The notes under the pieces are model-generated. The model was not told the DNA's origin. It was given only the letters and a program-made list of their open reading frames with translations, and did not search any database. From assembly GCA_036500965.1 (NCBI GenBank), contig DASYBC010000108.1, positions 20,533 to 84,532 on the forward strand: a DNA stretch of 64,000 nt. The letters run 5' to 3'. Made by a program: the position numbers and the translations under genes. This stretch comes from AP-15 sp036500965. GTDB taxonomy: Bacteria > Pseudomonadota > Alphaproteobacteria > ATCC43930 > CGMCC-115725. Below are positions 50,564-59,543 of the stretch, piece by piece; the stretch's first letter is position 1, and each line of letters starts with the position of its first letter.

Positions 50564-51888
50564 TGCGTTACGACGTCACGAGGCGTTGCTGCGAAACCGT
50601 TCCCCGCTGCAGCACCGGCGTGGTTCGATCTCACTCCGCTGGGCGTTGCGATAGTCATAACTGTCTCGGCGCTGCCATGGACCTTATAAAAGGTCTCGTA
50701 CATGTTTAGCACGCCCAAAAGGCCGCCCGGCCCGTAAAAGCAGCTGTATTTCGGGTGCCCCCTGAGCCGCGCAACGCTGAGGTCGCGCTGCACGTAATCG
50801 ACCTCGCAGGTCTGGGTGCAGGCCCGCTGCATGACCCAATAGCCCGGCCCGCCGATCACGCGCTCTAACAGATCGAGGCAAGCGCGCTGTGAGAGCTTCG
50901 CCAGATTATACACCGCCATGGCACCCCAGTTTTTCGACATATCCGGTCCACCATATTTCAGAAAATACTCCCGTCGGCGCCGCGGCAATGCGCAAAATTG
51001 ACTGATGCTGATCTCCTCGCCGTCTTCGAGGACCATGCCTTGCGGTGTCACGAGACAAGTGTAGGGGAAAAGCTCGCGCACCGCATCGCTGTAAAAATGG
51101 CGAGTGACCGGCCAGAACGGCAGGCACATTTGTAATTTCTGCTGATAGATCGAAATCGGCGGCACATCATAGTGTAAGCAGCCCGCCGACCATGCTTCGC
51201 GCCGCCGGGTGAAAAGCGATTCATCGACCAAAACAAGGTAATGGTGCGCGCGCACGAAATTACAGTCGAGCGGGCGCACCCCCTTGTCATAGGCATAATA
51301 GCGGACAAATCGCCGCGCCTTCTGTGCGAAATAGCTTTCGCTCGCCCAGAATATATTGAATAAATGATGGATGACCGGCGGCTTGCCGAGTTTTGCGGTC
51401 AAGACATGGGTCCACCGTTCTGATAGCTCCGGACCAAGTGTGAAGCCGTGCGCCTGATAATAGTCCTGCAACTGCTCGTAAGTGCCCCACAATGAGCCCG
51501 GTGACTGCACTTCGACGATCTTGCCGAGCATTGCTTCGTCGGTGCGAAAGAAAACCGGAGTCTCGACCGGCAAGGACAAAACGACAGAGCGATGAGTCTC
51601 GACCAGATATGGAGGGATTTCGCTCAAGAACAGTTCGGCAATAACTGGATCAGCTTGACCCGCCAAGCTCGCGGCAAAGAGTTCAAGGGTGGTCGCCTGC
51701 CATTCTTTAATCGTATCATAGCGGGCGGCGAGGTTTTCCCATTGTGCTGCCGAGAGTGTGTCAGGCATGGGTGTGATCAGCGCGGTGAAGCCGACCAGAG
51801 AGCGCGTGATCTCATAGCTCTGCCGCTCCAGAAAGGCATAGCAATCGCTCGACTTGTCTCGCGCCCGCGCAGCCGCTGTGTCGATCAT
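50560..51888 (-). CDS. Unassigned 442-residue protein, possibly ATP-grasp-like
   Basis: Not firmly recognised. VEVQSPGSLWGTYEQLQDYYQAHG resembles a pre-ATP-grasp/permuted ATP-grasp start; later YFLKYGGPDMSKNWGAMAVYNLAKLSQRACLDLLERVIG, YWVMQRACTQTCEVDYVQRD and YSCFYGPGGLLGVLNMYETFYKVHG look like the ATP-binding and metal-binding strands of a circularly permuted ATP-grasp ligase (glutathionylspermidine-synthase-like). Many aromatic and Cys/His residues. It lies between two TPR paralogues in an operon with the cyclase, so it may act with them. The assignment is an inference. Confidence 0.5.
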   Translation of the reverse strand: MIDTAAARARDKSSDCYAFLERQSYEITRSLVGFTALITPMPDTLSAAQWENLAARYDTIKEWQATTLELFAASLAGQADPVIAELFLSEIPPYLVETHRSVVLSLPVETPVFFRTDEAMLGKIVEVQSPGSLWGTYEQLQDYYQAHGFTLGPELSERWTHVLTAKLGKPPVIHHLFNIFWASESYFAQKARRFVRYYAYDKGVRPLDCNFVRAHHYLVLVDESLFTRRREAWSAGCLHYDVPPISIYQQKLQMCLPFWPVTRHFYSDAVRELFPYTCLVTPQGMVLEDGEEISISQFCALPRRRREYFLKYGGPDMSKNWGAMAVYNLAKLSQRACLDLLERVIGGPGYWVMQRACTQTCEVDYVQRDLSVARLRGHPKYSCFYGPGGLLGVLNMYETFYKVHGSAETVMTIATPSGVRSNHAGAAAGNGFAATPRDVVTH

Positions 51889-51994
51889 CTCATTAATTCC
51901 CGGTTTTTAGTTTCTGACGGGCAGGGCGCGCGCCGATGCCCCGATGGCTATTCCGTGAGGTCGGGCGCAGCACGAAAACTAAGCCGCCTCGTCG

Positions 51995-52828
51995 CTATGG
52001 GACCCAAGGTTGGATAAAGCTGTAGACGTTCTGGCGTGCTTTCTCCAACGGGCTACTCGGGTTCTGCACCAAAAGCACATCAGAAGCGCGCTTCACCACA
52101 GCCTCGCCGAACTTCGGATCGTTCACGAATTTATTCATTATGATATTAGCGGTGTTGACGTTCGCAGTGTCGTGTGTGGCATTCAGTGCCGCCGCCATAT
52201 AAAGTTGATTGTACCAAACAGTGTCTAGAACTGATACTGACTTCTGGAGCCATTTAATCGCGTCCGACCAATCGGGCTGTGATGCCGAAGCCGCTTCTAT
52301 AAAATATCCCCGACCCTTCGCCCAATAACAATAACCTATCGCGGGGTGGTCCGGATCGAGGACTATCGCTCTATCCAAGGGGGCCTGCACTTCATCCAAT
52401 TGGTTCAGCCAGGATTTCTGATTGCCAAACTGCGCTTGCGCCCGGGCAAAGCTGGAATGCCGCCGCTTCGCTTCCCTGAAATCTTTTCGCGCATCGTTGT
52501 GCTGCCCTCTTTGCCGGCGGATCAAGCCCCGGGCATGAAGCGCCGACGGCAGTTTTGAACTATAATTCAGTGCACTATCCACATTATCTTGGGCGATCTG
52601 GACAGTTTGGGCAACGTCTCCATTTTCAAGGAGATCTTCGTTCCACCAATTCAAAATGTCATTCATTATTACATTTGCGTAAAGTGCTTGCGCGTCGGCG
52701 ATTTCACCCCGCTCCAGATCAGGATCGAGATTGCCGAGCGCTGATCGAAGGATCAGACGCACAAAACGGCTGGCCTCCGGGCCGACCACCGCGTTGACAA
52801 TCGGGTCGTTGGGCGCACTCTGAGCCAT
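51995..52828 (-). CDS. Free TPR protein, cyclase-tail paralogue 2
   Basis: A 277-residue TPR protein more diverged than paralogue 1 but with the same layout: ILNWWNEDLLENG..., YCYWAKGRGYFIEAASASQPDWSDAIKWLQKSVSVLDTVWYNQLYMAAALN. Compare the cyclase tail FYWIIGKAYFVAGAYPDAIAWLRKSVALRQDDWYNRLYLVSAYALD. No other domain. It follows the cyclase gene after 51 bases and precedes the ATP-grasp-like gene after 106. Confidence 0.8.
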   Translation of the reverse strand: MAQSAPNDPIVNAVVGPEASRFVRLILRSALGNLDPDLERGEIADAQALYANVIMNDILNWWNEDLLENGDVAQTVQIAQDNVDSALNYSSKLPSALHARGLIRRQRGQHNDARKDFREAKRRHSSFARAQAQFGNQKSWLNQLDEVQAPLDRAIVLDPDHPAIGYCYWAKGRGYFIEAASASQPDWSDAIKWLQKSVSVLDTVWYNQLYMAAALNATHDTANVNTANIIMNKFVNDPKFGEAVVKRASDVLLVQNPSSPLEKARQNVYSFIQPWVP

Positions 52829-52879
52829 GTGCTGCCTCGCTAATCTGATATTGCACTTACCGCCGCGAGTGCGATGTCG

Positions 52880-54814
52880 TCAGCGCGCCGGCATGCCGGC
52901 GATTTGCAAACCTTCGCGCACTTTTTGCCTGGCCGCCGCGAACATAGCGTTTTCATTGGGAATCACTTTCATTTGTTGCGCTACACGCTGCAAGGTATAG
53001 CCGGCAAATTGCCGGCTGTTGTTGAACTCCCGCAGCGTCTTCTTTGCCTGATCAAGCTGGTGGTCGAGCGCGTAGGCGCTGACGAGGTACAGTCGGTTGT
53101 ACCAATCGTCCTGGCGTAGCGCGACGGATTTGCGCAGCCAAGCAATCGCGTCGGGGTAAGCGCCGGCGACAAAGTACGCTTTCCCGATGATCCAGTAAAA
53201 GCCGCCAAGCGCCGGGTCGCGGGGGCTGAGCTTGATTGCCTTCTCGACGACGACCGGCACCTCCTGCGGATCTCCCAGCAGCGTCAGCTCGTTGCCCTTT
53301 TCGGCCAGCGCGCGCGGCATATTGGGATTGAGTTCGACCGCCCGGCTGAACGCCTCCAGCGCCTCGTTATGCTCCCCTTTGGCGCGCAGCACCAAACCCT
53401 CGGTATAATAGGCCTGTGCTATGGTGGGATCGAGCGCCAGGGCCTTGCCGGCTGCCTGCTCGGCTCGGACGAGGTCTTCCGCGTGGGGATTGTTCCACCG
53501 GTGCAGATACGAAGTCACGATGACCTCGCCGAGCCATGCCCAAGATTCGGCAGAGCTGGGATCGAGCCGTACCGATTGCTCGAGGAGTCCGCGCGCTTCC
53601 TTGAGGTGATCCGGCGTCAGCCCGGCGATGTACAGCGCCATAGCCCGGAACCTGAGGTCGATGACGTCGGGATCTGTCGCGTGCTGCTCCATCGCACGTT
53701 CGCCCTCGGCCTTGGCCAATTGAATATCGAGCGAGGCCGAGATCCGCCCCGTTACTGCTGAGAGGAGCTGGAACAGGTCGCTCATATTGCTCTCAAACCG
53801 GTCGGCCCAGACATGCGCGCCCGTCTCGGTGTCGATCAGCTGCACATTGGTCTCGAGCCGGGTGCCATCGCGGACGATGCTGCCTTCCAGCAGGTAGCGA
53901 ACCCCGCACTCCTTGCCGACCTCGCGCGCATCGACCGTCCGCCCCTTAAAGGTAAAAGCGGTGCCTCGCGCGATGACAAAGATGCCTTTCAGGCGCGCTA
54001 GATCGGTCGTCACATCATCGGTCAGCGCATCGGCGACATAACCCTGTTGGGCATCGCCGCTGAAATTGTTGAATGGCATGACGACGATCGAGTTGCGCGG
54101 CGGCAGCACCGCGGTCTTGAACCACCCGGGCGGAACCGCCATGCCGAGAAACGCCAATGCGGCGAGCAGCACACCGGCGGCGAGCGAAGCCATGCGGGGA
54201 TTGCGCGGCAGGATCGGGCCAAGCGGCCGCCACACCGCAGCGGCCAGGCTTTGCAACGGCGATTTTGCCCTTGGCCTCTCGTCATACCCGACCCGGAACA
54301 CGCGGATCGGACGATCGATATTTTTGACCCGATGTTCCCCTTTATCCTCAAACGAAATGTCGGGGTAACCACGAAGCTGATCGCGAACGCCGCGCGTCAC
54401 ATAGATTTGCCCAGGCTCGGCCAGTCCTTCGAGGCGAGCGGCAATATTGATGCTGTTGCCATAAATATCGCGTTCGTCGACGATCACGTCGCCGGTGTTG
54501 ATGCCGATGCGCAGTTGTATTCGCTGATCGTTATTCTTCGGCTCGCGGGCCGCCAAGCCGCGCTGGATGTCGATGCCGCAGCGAATGGCGTCGACGGCGC
54601 TGTCGAACTCGACCAGCATGCCGTCGCCCATGCTGCGGATCAGGCGTCCGCGATGCGTCGCGACCGCAGGCTCGATCAGAATTTTTACGTGATCGGCGAG
54701 CCGGAGATGCGTGCCCTCTTCGTCGGCGTTCATCAGGCGACTGTAGCCGACGACGTCGGCCAGCAAGACGGCGGTCAACCTGCGCCTCAGGCGGACGTCG
54801 TCCATCGCGATCAC
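52880..54814 (-). CDS. Class III adenylate/guanylate cyclase with TolB-like and TPR domains
   Basis: A 644-residue membrane protein. Residues about 10-180 are the class III catalytic domain: metal Asp in LLADVVGYSRLM, the second in MGDGMLVEF, and DIYGNSINIAARLEG. One helix (ASLAAGVLLAALAFLGMAV) follows, then a TolB-like N-terminal domain (SIVVMPFNNFSGDAQQGYVADALTDDV) and TPRs to the end. The residue usually a substrate-reading Lys, three before GD, is Arg (IRSMGDG), while the matching Asp (RDIYG) is kept. This architecture is common in rhizobia-like bacteria; signal unknown. First gene of a four-gene row. Confidence 0.9.
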   Translation of the reverse strand: MIAMDDVRLRRRLTAVLLADVVGYSRLMNADEEGTHLRLADHVKILIEPAVATHRGRLIRSMGDGMLVEFDSAVDAIRCGIDIQRGLAAREPKNNDQRIQLRIGINTGDVIVDERDIYGNSINIAARLEGLAEPGQIYVTRGVRDQLRGYPDISFEDKGEHRVKNIDRPIRVFRVGYDERPRAKSPLQSLAAAVWRPLGPILPRNPRMASLAAGVLLAALAFLGMAVPPGWFKTAVLPPRNSIVVMPFNNFSGDAQQGYVADALTDDVTTDLARLKGIFVIARGTAFTFKGRTVDAREVGKECGVRYLLEGSIVRDGTRLETNVQLIDTETGAHVWADRFESNMSDLFQLLSAVTGRISASLDIQLAKAEGERAMEQHATDPDVIDLRFRAMALYIAGLTPDHLKEARGLLEQSVRLDPSSAESWAWLGEVIVTSYLHRWNNPHAEDLVRAEQAAGKALALDPTIAQAYYTEGLVLRAKGEHNEALEAFSRAVELNPNMPRALAEKGNELTLLGDPQEVPVVVEKAIKLSPRDPALGGFYWIIGKAYFVAGAYPDAIAWLRKSVALRQDDWYNRLYLVSAYALDHQLDQAKKTLREFNNSRQFAGYTLQRVAQQMKVIPNENAMFAAARQKVREGLQIAGMPAR

Positions 54815-54963
54815 CTAAATTCATTAACCATCTAAGTTTAACCCTTTTTTATGATGCTGTCACCTGCTGTTCTGTGGAAATAATGGCGACCGCCGTCAAC
54901 AGCGGGACCCGGAGCGCGGTCGGACGGCGCGCGGGACGCTTTTCCGGTTCGCGGACCCTCGAG

Positions 54964-55488
54964 TCACGCGTCGAGCGCCGCGCGCAGGGAACGCCACTGG
55001 GCGAGCTTGGCGGCGAAATCGAGCCGGGCGTGGGCCGGGCTGGTCGAGGGCAGGGCGAGATAGGCGAGGCCCGGGCGGCGCGGGAAATGACGGTCGTAAA
55101 GCCGGCGCGCGCCGCTGCCGTTGAAGGCGACGGCTCCGATCAGCGGGTAAGCGTCGAGCAGGCGGTCGATCGCGTTTGGCACTTCGCGGCGGATCGTCGC
55201 GTCGGCGCTGGCCTCGCGCTCGCCGGCCGCGCACACATCCCACAGCGCCACCCGCTGCGAGAGGGCGAAGCCCAGCCGCCCCTCGTAAGCCGTGCTCGGC
55301 GCGACCTCGAAGAGCGCGAACAGGATCGGCCAGAACAGGTTGCGCGGATGGGCGTAATATTGCTGCCGACGCAAGGATTCCTCGCCCGGGAGGGTGCCGA
55401 GCACCAGCACTCGCGCGCATTCATCGATGACCGGCGGGAAGCTGCGCTTCGTCGGGGCGCAGGTGGCGAGGCCGGGCGCGGCGCTCAT
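54964..55488 (-). CDS. DNA-deoxyinosine glycosylase (UDG superfamily, HDG type)
   Basis: A 174-residue repair enzyme. VLVLGTLPGEESLRRQQYYAHPRNLFWPILFALFE (motif A, with the N of PRN) and YLALPSTSPAHARLDF (motif B) match the family 6 deoxyinosine glycosylases that excise hypoxanthine. Its start overlaps the end of the AstE/AspA-like gene by 4 bases. Confidence 0.88.
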   Translation of the reverse strand: MSAAPGLATCAPTKRSFPPVIDECARVLVLGTLPGEESLRRQQYYAHPRNLFWPILFALFEVAPSTAYEGRLGFALSQRVALWDVCAAGEREASADATIRREVPNAIDRLLDAYPLIGAVAFNGSGARRLYDRHFPRRPGLAYLALPSTSPAHARLDFAAKLAQWRSLRAALDA

Positions 55489-56444
55489 CCGACAAAGCGG
55501 CCGAGGCGGACCGCGGTGTGGCCTTTAGCGAGCCGGCGCGACGGCATGATCAGCACGCAATCATCGTAGGGGGTGCGCACCTCGCGCCCATCGTCGCGGC
55601 CGATCAGCGTCCCCTTTGGCGACAGCACCTCGAGCCCGCGGAAATCATCGACGAATTCGAAATTGTCGCCGGCAATGGTAACGGCTTCGGTAACCTCGAT
55701 GACCCGCTGCCGCGGCTGGGCATTGAAATCCGGCCCGGCGAGCGGCGCCGCGTCGTCACGGCTCAAGGTGCCGAGCGCGATCAGAAAGCGCAGCATCACG
55801 TCGGTCGCAACCTCGGCGGCGCGGTTCTGCCAATGCTGGCCGGCTTCGATCAGCAGCGCGGTCTTCGGCAAGGCGGGATCGCCAAACGGGCCATAATCGC
55901 GCATCCGCTTACCGGCGGCGTGACCGACATCGCACATGATCAGCTCAGGGATGCCGACCCGGCGGGCCAGCGCCACCGAGCGGTCAAGGGTGCCGGCCAG
56001 CATCAAGGGTGCGGTCGCATATTGCATCGAGTGGATGTCGAGGAGGAAATCGGCGGCGTCGACAAACGGCCGCAGGGCGCGGGCGCGGGCCAATTCGACC
56101 GATTGGCGCGGGCCGTCGAGGGTGGCCTCGTCCCACAGCCGGTTGAAATCCTCATCGACAAAGCGCGAGGCCACCGGATAGTGCCGGTCGAAGCTGCGAT
56201 AGGCGGCAACATTGTCGAAAGCCAAGGTCAACCGGCCCTGGCGCGGGCGCAACCCGGCGCGAAACAACCGGTCGAGCGCGATCGCACCGCAGATCTCGTT
56301 GCCGTGGGTCAGCGCCGTGACCAGCACATGCGGCCCGGCCCGACCGCTCTCGAAAGTCGCGACATACTCGCCCCCGGTGTTGCCGGCCCGATAGGGCTCG
56401 ATGTCGGGCGGGGTCAGCTCGACGGCGTAGTTGGGCTCGGGCAC
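55485..56444 (-). CDS. Succinylglutamate desuccinylase/aspartoacylase-family hydrolase
   Basis: A 319-residue zinc carboxypeptidase-like enzyme. Zinc ligands His and Glu in LTHGNEICG and His in LLDIHSMQYAT; the catalytic Glu region is LIEAGQHWQ. Deacylates an N-acyl amino acid or related amide. Lies between ArgE-like and glycosylase genes on the same strand. Confidence 0.88.
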   Translation of the reverse strand: MPEPNYAVELTPPDIEPYRAGNTGGEYVATFESGRAGPHVLVTALTHGNEICGAIALDRLFRAGLRPRQGRLTLAFDNVAAYRSFDRHYPVASRFVDEDFNRLWDEATLDGPRQSVELARARALRPFVDAADFLLDIHSMQYATAPLMLAGTLDRSVALARRVGIPELIMCDVGHAAGKRMRDYGPFGDPALPKTALLIEAGQHWQNRAAEVATDVMLRFLIALGTLSRDDAAPLAGPDFNAQPRQRVIEVTEAVTIAGDNFEFVDDFRGLEVLSPKGTLIGRDDGREVRTPYDDCVLIMPSRRLAKGHTAVRLGRFVG

Positions 56445-56470
56445 GCGGAGGCTCCCTCAGGGAAACAAAG

Positions 56471-57637
56471 CTATTGGGCGACAAGGCTGTCGAAAATTCG
56501 GCCGATAAACCGCTCGCACAGCGCGATCTGCTCGAGATCGATGAATTCATCGGGCTTGTGCGCCTGCTCGATCGAACCGGGGCCGCAGACGACGGTCGGA
56601 ATGCCGGCCTGCTGAAACAGCCCGCCTTCGGTGCCAAAGCTGACCTTGCCGGTGCCGTTGGCCCCGGTCATCCCGGCAACGAGGCGGGTGATCTCGGCAT
56701 CGTCCGCGGTGGCGAGGCCGGGAAACGCGCTCAGCTCCTCGAACTCGATCGCCGCCTCCGGGCGGACCGCGCGCATTTCCGGCAGCAGCCGAGTTTCGGC
56801 AAACTCGCGCAACTCGCCGATCCCGGCCTCGGGGTCGTCGCCCGGCAGCAGCCGGAACTCGAAATCGAAGCTGCAGTCCTTGGGCACGATGTTGAGCGCG
56901 GTGCCGCCATGGATGATGCCGGTCTGGATCGTCGTATAGGCGGGCGTGTAGTCGGGGTCGAACGGGCCGGCATCGCGCCGGCGCCGCGCCATCGCCTTGA
57001 GCAGCGCCACCATCTCGGCAGCGGCCTCGATCGCGTTGACGCCGAGATGCGCCAGCGCCGAGTGGGCTTCAAACCCGCGGACCCGGCAGCGAAAGCTGCG
57101 CTTGCCCTTGTGTCCGGTCACCGGCTGCATCAGGGTCGGCTCGCCGACGATGCACAGCCGCGGCCGGTCCGGGCGCTCGGCGATCGCCGCGATCAGCCGC
57201 CGGGCGCCGCGGCAGCCGACCTCCTCGTCATAGGAAAAGGCGAGGTGAAGCGGGGTTTGCAGCGTCCGCGCCGCGAGCCTTGGCAGCAACGCCAGCACGA
57301 CCGCGACAAAGCTCTTCATGTCGGCGGTGCCGCGGCCGAACAGCCGCCCGTCCTTGGCGACCGCGGCGAACGGGTCGCTGTGCCAGTCCTGGCCATCGAC
57401 CGGCACGACGTCGGTGTGGCCCGACAGCATAATGCCGCCGATCCCGGCCGGTCCGAGCTTGGCGTAGAGGTTGGCTTTGTCGCCGCTCTCGTCGAAGACC
57501 AGCTCGCTCATGATGCCGAGATCGTCGAGATAGCCGCGCACGAAGGCGATCAGCTCGAGGTTCGAGCCGCGGCTCGTGGTGTCGAAGGCGACCAGCCGGC
57601 GCACCATCTCGACGCTGTCGACTGCCGAGGCGCTCAT
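56471..57637 (-). CDS. argE: Acetylornithine deacetylase (ArgE, M20 peptidase family)
   Basis: A 388-residue zinc hydrolase. VRRLVAFDTTSRGSNLELIAFV, the metal motif SGHTDVVPVDGQDW, GRGTADMKSFVAVVLAL, catalytic Glu in SYDEEVGCRGARR and FEAHSALAHLGVNAIEAA fit ArgE. N-acetylornithine is the expected substrate, though other N-acyl amino acids are possible. 26 bases upstream of the AstE/AspA-like gene. Confidence 0.9.
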   Translation of the reverse strand: MSASAVDSVEMVRRLVAFDTTSRGSNLELIAFVRGYLDDLGIMSELVFDESGDKANLYAKLGPAGIGGIMLSGHTDVVPVDGQDWHSDPFAAVAKDGRLFGRGTADMKSFVAVVLALLPRLAARTLQTPLHLAFSYDEEVGCRGARRLIAAIAERPDRPRLCIVGEPTLMQPVTGHKGKRSFRCRVRGFEAHSALAHLGVNAIEAAAEMVALLKAMARRRRDAGPFDPDYTPAYTTIQTGIIHGGTALNIVPKDCSFDFEFRLLPGDDPEAGIGELREFAETRLLPEMRAVRPEAAIEFEELSAFPGLATADDAEITRLVAGMTGANGTGKVSFGTEGGLFQQAGIPTVVCGPGSIEQAHKPDEFIDLEQIALCERFIGRIFDSLVAQ

Positions 57638-57799
57638 CGCGCCAAGGTAAGCCTAACCGCGGCGCGGCGCCAGGGTCGCCACATTACCCGCGTTGCGGCT
57701 TGCTCCGCGGCCGCCCTGTTCGTACATTCCATTGCGAGTGAGGCAGCCCGGATGAGCCGCGCCGCGCTTGTCTCTGCCGGCCTTGCCCGTGGGTGCAGG

Positions 57800-58024
57800 A
57801 TGCCTGACGAAACCGCAAATCTCGTTCTCGAACACCTCCGCGTGATGCGGGCGAAGCTAGACGACATCGCAGCCGACATCACCGAGCTCAAGCAGCGGAT
57901 GGGGCTGCTGGGAGGCCAGGTCGCGCACCTCTTTGGCCAGTATGCCATCCTTTCCAACCGGGTCGACCGCATCGACGCCCGTCTCGAACGGATCGGGCGG
58001 CGATTGGACCTGGTCGATGCATGA
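57800..58024 (+). CDS. Small coiled-coil protein
   Basis: A 74-residue protein, MPDETANLVLEHLRVMRAKLDD..., almost wholly helical with heptad-like repeats (IAADITELKQRMGLLGGQVAHLF, ILSNRVDRIDARLERIGRRLDLV). Its TGA overlaps the HutG start (ATGA), so they are translated together. Similar small coiled-coil proteins precede enzyme genes in other alphaproteobacteria (recalled). Function unknown. Confidence 0.7.
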   Translation: MPDETANLVLEHLRVMRAKLDDIAADITELKQRMGLLGGQVAHLFGQYAILSNRVDRIDARLERIGRRLDLVDA

Positions 58025-58905
58025 GCGCACGGCCCGTTGCTGGCCGCGGGCCTGAAGGGATGAGCCTCGAGATCCCGGGCGTCTTGTGGCGCCGCGATCC
58101 GCAGACGGCAGAAGCGCCGCTGGTGTTCGACTCGCCGCATAGCGGGTCGCAATACCCCGAGGATTTTCGCTTCAGCTGCGCGCTCGAAAACCTGCGCCGC
58201 TCCGAGGACGGCTATGTCGACGAGCTTTACGCCGCCGCCCCGGAACATGGCGCCACCCTGATCGGCGCGCTGTTCCCGCGCAGCTATCTCGACGCCAACC
58301 GCGCCGTCGACGATATCGACGAGGCGCTGATCGAGGGGAAATGGCCGACGCCGCTGCGCCCGTCGCACTCGACGCGGGCCGGCCTCGGCCTGATCCGCCG
58401 GGTCGCCCGACCGAGCATGCCGATCTATGATCGCAAGCTCGCACCCGCCGAGATCCTCGCCCGGATCGAGCGCTGCCACACGCCCTATCACCGCGTGCTC
58501 GACGAGGCGTGCGGCCGGCTGCATCAGAAATTTGGCGCGGTCTGGCACATCAACTGCCATTCGATGCCGTCGAAGCGCAGCGCACGGGATATCGGGCGCC
58601 CCGCCGATTTTGTGCTCGGCGACCGCGACGGCACGACTTGCGCGAAGGAATTCACCGAGTTTGTCGCCGGCGTGCTGCGCGGGCTCGGCTATGACGTGCG
58701 GATCAACGAAATCTATAAGGGTGTCGAGATCGTCAAGCGGCAGGGCCATCCGCAAGCCGGGCGCCACAGCCTGCAGATCGAGGTCGATCGGGCCCTTTAC
58801 ATGGATCAGAGGACATTCGAACGAAATTCGGGCTTCGCCCGGATCCAGGCCGACGTCACCCGCCTTATTGCCGCGCTTGTCGAGTTCGCCCGGGCTCGGC
58901 GGTGA
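58021..58905 (+). CDS. hutG: N-formylglutamate amidohydrolase
   Basis: A 294-residue hydrolase. LVFDSPHSGSQYPEDF (metal region), FPRSYLDANRAVDDID, WHINCHSMPS and SLQIEVDRALYMDQ are FGase signatures. Removes formate from N-formylglutamate, the last step of one histidine-degradation route; no other hut gene is present, so another N-formyl substrate is possible. ATG at 58021 overlaps the coiled-coil gene. Confidence 0.88.
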   Translation: MSARPVAGRGPEGMSLEIPGVLWRRDPQTAEAPLVFDSPHSGSQYPEDFRFSCALENLRRSEDGYVDELYAAAPEHGATLIGALFPRSYLDANRAVDDIDEALIEGKWPTPLRPSHSTRAGLGLIRRVARPSMPIYDRKLAPAEILARIERCHTPYHRVLDEACGRLHQKFGAVWHINCHSMPSKRSARDIGRPADFVLGDRDGTTCAKEFTEFVAGVLRGLGYDVRINEIYKGVEIVKRQGHPQAGRHSLQIEVDRALYMDQRTFERNSGFARIQADVTRLIAALVEFARARR

Positions 58906-59021
58906 CCGGCAAAGATGGCGCTGCATCGCATCCGCTGGGCCGATGACCAATACATGGTGACAACGTGCCTCGCCGCCGCCACATTCGATCAGGCCGCTTA
59001 ACCGATGTAGAGGAACCGGGG

Positions 59022-59459
59022 ATGGCGAAAATTCCGAAAGTCTTGCAGCCGCACATCGACACCGCGTTTCCGGCGAATGTCTGTCTGGTCGGCAGCGTGC
59101 TGCCGAGCGGCTTTGCCCAGATCACGCCGCGCGGCGGCACCATGGTGTTCGACGACACCCATATCGCGCTGTGGGAGCGGGGCCGGGGCTCGACCAACGC
59201 CAATCTTGCCGACGGCACGGCGCTGACGGTGTATTTCAGAAAGCCCCAGCTGCGCGAGGAGGGCATCCTGCCCAAGGGCGGCATCGCCCGCTTTTATGGA
59301 CGCGCCCATATCCACAAATCAGGGCCGGTCTATGAGGAGGTGTGGCGGCGGCTGGTGCAGCCGGAAAAGGATCGCGATCCGCAGAAGAACGGCTTTGCGG
59401 TGTTGATCGAGGTCGAGCGAGCCGAGGATCTCGACGGCGCGCCGCTGGCCTTGGATTGA
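59022..59459 (+). CDS. Pyridoxamine 5'-phosphate oxidase-family protein
   Basis: A 145-residue flavin-split-barrel protein. MAKIPKVLQPHIDTAFPANVCLVGSVLPSGFAQITPRGGTMVFDD, LWERGRGSTNANLADG and ARFYGRAHIHKSG are typical of small FMN/F420-type PNPOx-like proteins. ATG at 59022 chosen because GAGG precedes it and the upstream 19 codons are not conserved. Not the biosynthetic PdxH. Confidence 0.85.
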   Translation: MAKIPKVLQPHIDTAFPANVCLVGSVLPSGFAQITPRGGTMVFDDTHIALWERGRGSTNANLADGTALTVYFRKPQLREEGILPKGGIARFYGRAHIHKSGPVYEEVWRRLVQPEKDRDPQKNGFAVLIEVERAEDLDGAPLALD

Positions 59460-59543
59460 CCGCGGCGGTCCCGGTTCGGGGCCACCGGCGTCCGCGGCTG
59501 CGGCGGGTTGATCCCGCGCGCTGGGATCGGGTGATGCGAAGCG

